DNA from: Clostridiales bacterium UBA4644
GTDB lineage: Bacteria; Bacillota; Clostridia; Oscillospirales; Butyricicoccaceae
Length of the DNA stretch: 10,235 nucleotides
Direction: 5' to 3'
Assembly: GCA_002405755.1 (NCBI GenBank)
Contig: DHMK01000061.1
Coordinates: 1-10,235 of the forward strand
In this document: positions 1-4,864 of the stretch, one piece after another
Numbering within the stretch: the first letter of the stretch is position 1
How the letters are laid out: the number at the start of each line of letters is the position of its first letter
The notes under the pieces: model-generated
The model's database searches: none
What the model was told of the DNA's origin: nothing
Seen by the model: the letters and a program-made list of their open reading frames with translations, nothing else
Made by a program: the position numbers and the translations under genes

Positions 1-83
1 CCATTTCGAACACGGTAGTTAAGCTCATTTGTGCTGACAATACTTGGCTGGAGACGGCCCGGGAAGATAAGTAACGCCTACAC
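1..83 (+). rRNA. rrf: 5S ribosomal RNA, 3' part (5' end outside window)
   Basis: This is the 3' two-thirds of a 5S rRNA gene. The conserved loop segment CGAACACGGTAGTTAAGCTC is visible at 8-27, followed by the loop E/helix IV region (ATACTTGGCTGGAGACGGCC) and GGGAAGATAAGTAACGCC. About 35-40 nt of the 5' end lie left of the window, so the closing helix cannot be checked. The 3' end is placed near 83 because the terminator stem starts at 88; it could be off by a few bases. A 5S gene running off the left edge and followed directly by a terminator means this is the distal end of an rRNA operon on the plus strand. Confidence 0.93.
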
Positions 84-87
84 AGGC

Positions 88-120
88 AAACGGCAAGCGA
101 ATGCTTGCCGTTTGTTTTTT
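88..120 (+). terminator. Intrinsic terminator of the rRNA operon
   Basis: A perfect 11-bp stem, AAACGGCAAGC (88-98) with GCTTGCCGTTT (103-113), closes a GAAT loop and runs directly into GTTTTTT (114-120). It lies a few bases after the 5S 3' end, as expected for the end of an rRNA transcript. Confidence 0.93.
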
Positions 121-197
121 GCGTTGTAGTGAAACAGGGGATGATCTCGCCAGCGCCGCAGCAGCAGAGGAAGTCTTCCGCAGAACTGTGGCTAATT

Positions 198-262
198 GAA
201 ATAGGATCAATCGAGGATATCTGCTGTATTTCTTGTTAATTACTCGATAGAACTATATCAAT
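198..262 (+). repeat. Paired-end repeat unit 1
   Basis: 65-bp unit. The left motif GAAATAGGATCAATC is at 198-212 and the right motif GATAGAACTATATCAAT at 246-262. The interior (213-245) differs from the other units, although TTGTTAAT is shared with unit 2. A 6-bp inverted repeat, ATCGAG (210-215) with CTCGAT (243-248), joins the two ends. The strand is arbitrary. Confidence 0.7.
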
Positions 263-312
263 AAAATTGAAAATAACTGCCTACTTGTCTTGCATGAGAG
301 CTGATTCAAATT

Positions 313-387
313 GAGACAGGATCAATCATAAAATTTGTTAATAATTCTTCTCTTCTCTTCTCTTCTCTGCTATTGAGTTATATCATT
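313..387 (+). repeat. Paired-end repeat unit 2, expanded by a CTTCT microsatellite
   Basis: 75-bp unit. The left motif GAGACAGGATCAATC is at 313-327. The right motif is the most diverged of the set (GAGTTATATCATT, ending at 387). The interior holds four and a half copies of CTTCT (347-368). The unit is 10 bp longer than units 1 and 3, exactly two pentamers. Confidence 0.65.
347..368 (+). repeat. CTTCT pentanucleotide microsatellite (about 4.4 copies)
   Basis: CTTCT is repeated perfectly at 347-351, 352-356, 357-361 and 362-366, with a trailing CT. It lies inside repeat unit 2, between the two conserved end motifs. Such tracts are prone to slipped-strand length change. No coding frame or promoter spacing depends on it as far as I can see. 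Confidence 0.9.
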
Positions 388-431
388 TAATACATCTGCC
401 TTGGTGTAAAATTAAAAGGCTTAAAGGCAAT

Positions 432-496
432 GAAACAGGATCAATGATGAAATTATGCAGCAATTTTTGAATTTCCAGATATAGAACTATATCAAT
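432..496 (+). repeat. Paired-end repeat unit 3
   Basis: 65-bp unit. The left motif GAAACAGGATCAATG is at 432-446. The right motif at 481-496 sits in a near-perfect palindrome, GATATAG-AA-CTATATC (478-493). The interior resembles unit 2 (shared pattern ATCAAT.AT.AAATT.TG), which supports descent from a common repeat. Confidence 0.7.
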
Positions 497-593
497 GGAA
501 CGGTAACCGCAAAGCTGGCCGGTTTGCCTTGCGCTTTGCAAAGGAACATAAAGCAGGCATCTTTGAAGGATTAACCTGGAGCTGCGGTCAAAT

Positions 594-657
594 GAATCAG
601 GATCAATCAAGGAGATCGGTCGCTTTTTTGATTTCGGCATGATAGAACGATATCAAT
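594..657 (+). repeat. Paired-end repeat unit 4
   Basis: 64-bp unit. The left motif GAATCAGGATCAATC is at 594-608 and the right motif GATAGAACGATATCAAT at 641-657. The right end also forms an imperfect hairpin, GCATGATA with TATCAATGC. An extra right-type motif without its partner follows at 676-689 (GATGCTATATCAAT). Confidence 0.65.
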
Positions 658-792
658 GCGCTGCAGAACCGAAATGATGCTATATCAATACGGGAATTTC
701 CCGCTTGCTTTTCTCTTCGCGTCGCCAATCAAGATATATCGACAGAAATGATATGGTTCATTTGCGCAAAGCGGTCACAAGGGCGAAAGGGC

Positions 793-821
793 TTGCAAAG
801 TCGAAGCGGGTTTGCTATAGT
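793..821 (+). promoter_or_regulatory. Sigma-70-type promoter of the EamA transporter gene
   Basis: The -35 box TTGCAA (793-798), a 17-bp spacer and the -10 box TATAGT (816-821) are preceded by TGC, an extended -10. Transcription would start near 828, leaving a leader of about 30 nt before the start codon at 860. Found by inspection only. Confidence 0.65.
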
Positions 822-859
822 GACGACGGGAATGATTTCCTGGGAAAGGTGAGAGAGGA

Positions 860-1759
860 ATGAACAAAAAGCTTGCGCCGGTGTTTGTGATCCTTGCGGG
901 CTGCTTTTGGGGCAGCATCGGGATCTTTGTGCGGCGGCTCAATGCATTGGGCCTGGGCTCCATGGAGATCGTGGAGAGCCGCTCGGCCATTACCGGCGTT
1001 TTTTTGTTGCTGGTGCTGCTGGTGTTTCGGCGGGATCTGCTGCGGATCCGGCTGCGGGATCTCTGGTGCTTTGCCGGTGGCGGCCTGCTCAGCGTGGTGT
1101 TTTTCAATTATTGCTATTTCCGCGCCATCCAGCTTTCGTCCCTGTCCACGGCGGTGATCCTGCTTTACACCTCGCCGCTGTTCGTAACGCTGTTTTCCGT
1201 CTTGCTGTTTCGGGAAAGGCTCACCGGGAAAAAGGTGTTTTGCCTGCTGATGGCGGTGGGCGGCTGTGCGCTGGCCTCCGGGCTGGCCTCCGGCGGGGGC
1301 GGTGTGACGCTGCCCGTGCTGCTTTTGGGCCTTGGCTCCGGCATCGGCTATGCGCTTTACAGCATTTTCAGCCGCTTCGCCCTGCAAAAGGGCTATCACC
1401 CTCTGACGGTGACTACCTATATCTTCCTTTTCGCCGGGCTGGGCGGGGCCTTTCTGGCGGATGTGCCAAAGATCCTTGCCCTTGCGGGGCAGGGGCCGGA
1501 TAAGCTGGGTTTTTTGCTGCTGACCGCGCTGGTGACCACCATTCTCCCCTTCCTGCTTTACACCACCGGCCTTTCCGCCATGGAAAACAGCGTGGCGGCG
1601 GTGCTGGTCTCCATCGAACCCGCCGTGGCCACGGTGATCGGCGTCCTCTGCTTTGACGAGCTGCCGGACGCCCTGGGCTGGCTGGGGGTGGCGCTGGTGC
1701 TGACGGCGCTGGTGCTGCTGAATCTGCCGGAGCGCAGGCGGGAGAAGGCCCCAAAATGA
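860..1759 (+). CDS. EamA/DMT-family transporter
   Basis: A 299-aa integral membrane protein of the drug/metabolite transporter superfamily (EamA fold). It probably exports a small metabolite across the cytoplasmic membrane by secondary transport; the substrate cannot be told from sequence. It shows the usual two tandem EamA halves (about residues 6-142 and 152-290), with some ten hydrophobic segments separated by short basic loops. The half-end signatures are visible: ILLYTSPLFVTLFSVLLFRERLTGKK in the first half, and VAAVLVSIEPAVATVIGVLCFDELPD in the second. The length is typical. The ATG at 860 is preceded by AAAGGTGAG (845-853), a strong ribosome binding site with good spacing. It has its own promoter, stands alone after the rRNA operon, and no clear terminator follows it. 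Family certain, function general. Confidence 0.92.
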   Translation: MNKKLAPVFVILAGCFWGSIGIFVRRLNALGLGSMEIVESRSAITGVFLLLVLLVFRRDLLRIRLRDLWCFAGGGLLSVVFFNYCYFRAIQLSSLSTAVILLYTSPLFVTLFSVLLFRERLTGKKVFCLLMAVGGCALASGLASGGGGVTLPVLLLGLGSGIGYALYSIFSRFALQKGYHPLTVTTYIFLFAGLGGAFLADVPKILALAGQGPDKLGFLLLTALVTTILPFLLYTTGLSAMENSVAAVLVSIEPAVATVIGVLCFDELPDALGWLGVALVLTALVLLNLPERRREKAPK

Positions 1760-1850
1760 TCCGATGCGTTTCAAGCCGGGAAAATCACGGAGGTATCCAT
1801 GCCGTAACAGGCGTTGGAATATAAATTTAGCATGAGAAAGGGTGGTTTTT

Positions 1851-1889
1851 ATGAAACTGGATCGTGTATGGAGGGTTCACGCTTCCTAA
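1851..1889 (+). CDS. Possible 12-aa leader peptide upstream of the GNAT remnant
   Basis: A short frame encoding MKLDRVWRVHAS begins at ATG 1851, five bases after a convincing ribosome binding site, AAAGGGTGG (1837-1845). Its last codons and its stop (1887-1889) lie inside a hairpin (1870-1895) whose 3' arm can also pair with the ribosome binding site of the next gene. This layout resembles translational-attenuation leaders, where stalling on the leader opens the downstream start. I do not recognise the peptide. A TATAAA at 1820-1825 could be a -10 box, but I see no good -35. It may equally be a chance frame beside a decaying gene. Confidence 0.3.
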   Translation: MKLDRVWRVHAS

Positions 1890-1895
1890 CCCTCC
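1870..1895 (+). promoter_or_regulatory. Leader hairpin facing the GNAT ribosome binding site
   Basis: A perfect 8-bp stem, GGAGGGTT (1870-1877) with AACCCTCC (1888-1895), has a 10-nt loop. No T-run follows, so it is not a normal terminator. CCTCC at 1891-1895 is complementary both to the upstream arm and to the downstream GGAGG (1909-1913), so two mutually exclusive pairings are possible, one hiding the ribosome binding site of the gene starting at 1920. Confidence 0.45.
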
Positions 1896-1919
1896 GAATC
1901 AACTGTTTGGAGGACGAAA

Positions 1920-2296
1920 ATGGAAAACAAGATCACCATCCGGGAGGCTGGCGCGGAAAACGATGCACCCATCGCCGTGGAGATCCTCTCCGATCCGGAG
2001 GACTGGCAGCTGAAAAAGCTGGAAAACAGTTACCTTCTGGAGATCGGAGAATCACCGTTGACGGAGAAAAAACAGGCGCAGCTGGCCCGGGCGATCCGGG
2101 CGGGGAGGATCTCTACATCGAGCCAGCGTTCCGCAAAAAGAGGATCGCCAGGATGCTGGCGCGGGCCGCACAGAGCTGGAGCAGGGAAAACGGCCTTGCC
2201 AGCCTGACGGTCACCTGCGCACCCTGCGATGCGGGAATGTATCAGGCGCTTGGCTTTGATGTTCCGTTAAGACAGACCTTTGCTTATCTGTGTTAA
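1920..2296 (+). pseudogene. GNAT-family N-acetyltransferase, broken by internal deletion and frameshift
   Basis: Two pieces of one GNAT acetyltransferase lie in different frames. The N-terminal piece starts at ATG 1920, with GGAGGA at 1909-1914, and reads MENKITIREAGAEND up to about IRAG (near 2105). The C-terminal piece, in another frame, runs from about 2106 to the stop at 2294-2296. It contains DLYIEPAFRKKRIARMLARAA, which matches the acetyl-CoA binding motif A of the family (usually R/Q-x-x-G-x-A; here R-K-K-R-I-A, so the usual Gly is replaced), followed by LASLTVTCAPCDAGMYQALGFDVPL, the typical GNAT end. Between the pieces the central strands normally preceding the EDLYIEPAFR segment are missing. 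The whole span of about 125 codons is shorter than the usual 145-170. An active enzyme is unlikely. The family is clear; substrate unknown. Confidence 0.75.
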
Positions 2297-2299
2297 AAG

Positions 2300-2347
2300 T
2301 CAAAACAAAACGGGGCTGCCACACTTCAGTTCGGTGTGGCAGCCCCG
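2300..2347 (-). terminator. Intrinsic terminator of the thrC-apgM-like-rimM-trmD operon
   Basis: A perfect 14-bp GC-rich stem, CGGGGCTGCCACAC (2311-2324) with GTGTGGCAGCCCCG (2334-2347), has a 9-nt loop. On the minus strand it is followed by TTTTGTTTTG, so it terminates transcripts arriving from trmD, whose stop codon is 40 bp away. In the plus direction no T-run follows, though the stem might still slow transcription from the GNAT side. Confidence 0.92.
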
Positions 2348-2386
2348 CTGCAGTTATTGGGCCGTTTCATGGCGGGCAGCCCCGGC

Positions 2387-3136
2387 TCAGGCCAATCCGT
2401 CCTCCAGCGCCTGATCCAGAAGGAGCAGCAGCTTCTGCTCCTGCCGGGTCAGCGTCAGGGCGGAAAACAGATCGGGACGGCGCTCCCGGGTGAGATAAAG
2501 GGACTGCAGCCGCCGCCATTTTTCAATGTTGCCGTGGTGACCGGAGAGCAATACCGCCGGGACGGGACGGTCCCGCCAGACCTCCGGGCGGGTATATTGG
2601 GGATATTCCAAAACGCCGCTGAAATGGCTCTCGTCCTCAAAGCTGGCCCGCTCCGCCAAAACGCCGGGCACCATGCGGCAGACGGCGTCGGAGATCACCA
2701 TGGCCGCCAGCTCGCCGCCGGTGAGCACAAAATCGCCGATGGAGAGCTGCTCGTCCACGCATTCGTCCACGAAGCGCTGGTCGACGCCCTCATAGTGGCC
2801 GCAGACCAGAATGATATGCTCCCGCGCCAGAAGCTCCCGGGCCTTCTGCTGGGTAAAGACCGTGCCCGCGGGGCTCATGAGGATTGTATGCACATGGCCG
2901 CCCGCCTGCCGCTGCACCTCGTCCAGACAGCGGGCCAGCGGCTCGCACTGCATCACCATGCCCTGCCCGCCGCCGTAAGGGTAATCGTCGGTGCGGCGGC
3001 GCTTGTCGGGGGAATAGTCCCGGATGTTGTGGCAGCGGATGTCCAGCAGACCGGCCTCCCGGCCCCGGCCGATGATGCTGGCGGAAAGCGCCTGGCCCAC
3101 CATCTCCGGGAACAGGGTCAGAATATCAATTCTCAT
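2387..3136 (-). CDS. trmD: tRNA (guanine37-N1)-methyltransferase TrmD
   Basis: TrmD transfers a methyl group from S-adenosylmethionine to N1 of G37 in tRNAs reading CNN codons, preventing +1 frameshifting. The 249-aa protein is full length for the family. The SPOUT domain shows YGGGQGMVMQCEPL (54-67), the knot segment LVCGHYEGVDQRF (110-122), and LSIGDFVLTGGELAAM (131-146) with Arg154. The C-terminal tRNA-binding domain follows YPQYTRPEVW. Its numbering runs level with E. coli TrmD, and at position 169, the general-base Asp in E. coli, this protein has Glu (EDES, 167-170). The start is MRIDILTLFPEM at 3136; the frame is open further upstream, but that extension lies inside rimM. The start overlaps the end of rimM by 11 bp, with GAAGGA upstream in rimM. 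Last gene of the operon. Confidence 0.97.
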   Translation of the reverse strand: MRIDILTLFPEMVGQALSASIIGRGREAGLLDIRCHNIRDYSPDKRRRTDDYPYGGGQGMVMQCEPLARCLDEVQRQAGGHVHTILMSPAGTVFTQQKARELLAREHIILVCGHYEGVDQRFVDECVDEQLSIGDFVLTGGELAAMVISDAVCRMVPGVLAERASFEDESHFSGVLEYPQYTRPEVWRDRPVPAVLLSGHHGNIEKWRRLQSLYLTRERRPDLFSALTLTRQEQKLLLLLDQALEDGLA

Positions 3137-3626
3137 GGGGCAGCATTCCTTCAATGGTGCGCACCTGCAGCTGGCGCGCTTCAAAGTCTACGCCCACATG
3201 GAAGGGCGGCACCGCCGGGATCAGCACCTCGCCTGCCGGCCCCTCCACCCGATACAGCATGGAGGCCGGCCGCTCCAGCACCTCCGCCAGCCGGCCGACG
3301 ACCTGGCTGGTGCGCAGATCCAGCACGGAAAAGCCGTAAAGATCCTGATAAAGATATTGTCCCTTTTTCAGATGGATGGCCGACCGGGGGACGGTGATGA
3401 CCTTGCCCTTCAGGGGCATGGCCTGCTCCACGGAGTCGATCCCCTCCAGCGTCAGCAGCAGAAACGCGCCGTGCTGCCGGCGGGAAAGCAGCCGATAGGG
3501 CCTGCCGCCCAACAGAAGCTCCCGCCCGGGAGAAAAAATATCGCTGTCGCAGTAGAGCTCCGCCTTCACCTCGCCGCGGACGCCGTGAGTGTTGACGATC
3601 CTGCCGCATTCCACAAACTGTTCCAT
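3126..3626 (-). CDS. rimM: 16S rRNA processing/30S maturation factor RimM
   Basis: RimM binds ribosomal protein S19 and the 30S head and helps late maturation of the small subunit. The 166-aa protein has the standard layout: an N-terminal beta-barrel with CGRIVNTHGVRGEVKAELY (7-25), the linker YLYQDLYGFSVLD (91-103), and a C-terminal PRC barrel with VVGRLAEVLERPASMLYRVE (109-128) and EVLIPAVPPFHVGVDFEARQ (133-152). The ATG at 3626 is preceded by GGAG on the minus strand. It follows the apgM-like gene by 20 bp and overlaps trmD by 11 bp, so coupled translation is likely. rimM-trmD adjacency is very common in bacteria, but usually with rpsP and rplS; here it follows threonine genes. Confidence 0.96.
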   Translation of the reverse strand: MEQFVECGRIVNTHGVRGEVKAELYCDSDIFSPGRELLLGGRPYRLLSRRQHGAFLLLTLEGIDSVEQAMPLKGKVITVPRSAIHLKKGQYLYQDLYGFSVLDLRTSQVVGRLAEVLERPASMLYRVEGPAGEVLIPAVPPFHVGVDFEARQLQVRTIEGMLPHEN

Positions 3627-3646
3627 AGTCGGCTCCTTTTCTGTTT

Positions 3647-4864
3647 TTAGCGGACCAGCCGTTCCATCAGGCTGCAGGCCTGGGGCAGAAGCAGCCCGGT
3701 CGCTTTGGCCTGGGCCTCCGTAAAGCTGGCGCCGGGATGCGACTGAAGGGCGCGGCTGTCCAGCAGCGCAAAGGGAACAGGATCGCTCACATGGGTGCGG
3801 ATGGAGAGGGGCGTGGGATGATCGGGCATCACCAGCGCCGTAAAGGGCTCACCGGTGGAGCGGAGATAGTCCAGCACGGGCGTGATGACCTTCCGGTCGA
3901 TCTCCTCAATGGAGAAGAGCTTTTCCTTCACCTGGCCGTGGTGGCCGCATTCATCCGGGGCCTCCATGTGCAGATAGACGAAGGAATAGCCCTGCTGGAA
4001 GGCGCGGATGGCGGACCGGCCCTTGGCGGCGAAGTCCGTCTCATAGGTGCCGGTGATCCGGCCGTCCACGGGCAAAACATCCAGCCCGGCGCAGCGGCCG
4101 ATGCCGCGGATCAGATCCACGGCGGAGATCACGCCGCCCTTTTCCACGCCGTAAAGCTCCCAGAAGGGCCGCAGGGCGGGCTTGCGCCCCTCGCCCCAGA
4201 ACCACAGGCAGTTGGCGGGATTTTTACCAGCCCGGACCCGGGCCTGATTCACCGGATGCTCCCGCAGCAGCGCGAAGGAGCGCTCCATCATCTCCCGCAG
4301 CAGCGCGCTGTTTTCGCCCCGGGGAAGAAACTCCCGGACGGGACGGCCGGAGATATCGTGGGGCGGCGTGAGCTGCGCGCCGGTCTCCGCCTGACGCAGC
4401 ACAAGGCAGTGCCGGTAGCTGACGCCGGGATAAAGCTCCACCCGGTCGGTGCGGAACAGGGCGTCCATGGCGGAGATCAGCTGGGCGGCCTCCTCCGTGG
4501 AGATCTCGCCGGCGCTGTAGTCGGTCATGACGCAGTCCTCCAGCCGGTCGGAGCCGGTGAGCGTTACCAGATTGCAACGGAAGGCCACGTCCTCCGGAGC
4601 CAGCTGGATGCCCATGTTCACCGCCTCCAGCGGAGAGCGGCCGGTATAATAAATTTTCGGATCATAGCCAAAAACGGAAAGGTTGGCGGTGTCGCTGCCC
4701 GGGGGCATCCCCTCCGGGACCGTCTGCGCCAGACCAAACAGGCCCCTTTGGGCCATCAGATCCATGGACGGGTGAGCGGAAGCCTCCAGCGGCGTTTTGC
4801 CGCCCAGGGCGTCGACCGGCCAATCGGCCATGCCGTCACAAAGAAAAACGATGGATCGCATCAT
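3647..4864 (-). CDS. ApgM-type phosphomutase-superfamily protein; candidate homoserine kinase
   Basis: A 405-aa member of the alkaline phosphatase/phosphoglycerate mutase superfamily, of the archaeal-type cofactor-independent (ApgM) group. Visible metal and catalytic segments are FLCDGMADWP (Asp10), GSDTANLSVFGYDP (57-70, with the candidate phosphorylated Ser57), NCLWFWGEGRKP (218-229), YLHMEAPDECGHHG (Asp304, His308) and VMPDHPTP (Asp348, His349) with His358. A subgroup of this family (the TIGR02535 type) is the proposed homoserine kinase because it sits in threonine operons. Here the gene overlaps the thrC stop by 4 bp (ATGA) and shares its transcript, so making O-phosphohomoserine for ThrC is a better guess than glycolysis. 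The start at 4864 was chosen for that overlap and for GGAGG six bases upstream; ATG 4861 is also possible, and an in-frame ATG at 4885 lies inside thrC. Family certain, homoserine kinase role inferred. Confidence 0.9.
   Translation of the reverse strand: MMRSIVFLCDGMADWPVDALGGKTPLEASAHPSMDLMAQRGLFGLAQTVPEGMPPGSDTANLSVFGYDPKIYYTGRSPLEAVNMGIQLAPEDVAFRCNLVTLTGSDRLEDCVMTDYSAGEISTEEAAQLISAMDALFRTDRVELYPGVSYRHCLVLRQAETGAQLTPPHDISGRPVREFLPRGENSALLREMMERSFALLREHPVNQARVRAGKNPANCLWFWGEGRKPALRPFWELYGVEKGGVISAVDLIRGIGRCAGLDVLPVDGRITGTYETDFAAKGRSAIRAFQQGYSFVYLHMEAPDECGHHGQVKEKLFSIEEIDRKVITPVLDYLRSTGEPFTALVMPDHPTPLSIRTHVSDPVPFALLDSRALQSHPGASFTEAQAKATGLLLPQACSLMERLVR

Larger units (their letters stand above)
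121..859. other. Long gene-free region after the rRNA operon
   Basis: No reading frame here has both a family resemblance and a ribosome binding site. The stretch is AT-richer than the coding parts of the window. It contains the paired-end repeat array (198-689, listed separately), a CTTCT microsatellite, a possible eroded copy of the left motif at 131-146 (GAAACAGGGGATGATC), a small hairpin at 691-703 (CGGGA/TCCCG) followed by a pyrimidine-rich run, and the promoter of the transporter gene at its right end. Between 497 and 593 there is an extra segment with local inverted repeats (CGGTAACCG at 501-509, CTTTGCAAAG at 534-543, and ACCGC 506-510 facing GCGGT 584-588), which may be a structured insertion. 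I see nothing recognisable in 121-190 or 704-780 apart from these. Confidence 0.75.

Noticed and set aside
25..210. Minus-strand 61-aa open frame
   Set aside because: It is antisense to the 5S rRNA and its terminator; no coding signal.
383..640. Minus-strand 85-aa open frame across the repeat array
   Set aside because: It has no family resemblance and runs through the repeat units, whose motifs give the recurring IDP/ID residues.
198..689. CRISPR array
   Set aside because: There are two different alternating motifs, each only about 15-17 bp, diverged between copies, with no leader or cas gene in the window. A true array has one near-identical repeat.
1763..1850. Further small gene between the transporter and the leader peptide
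   Set aside because: The short frames here, such as the one from ATG 1763, have no ribosome binding site or recognisable sequence.
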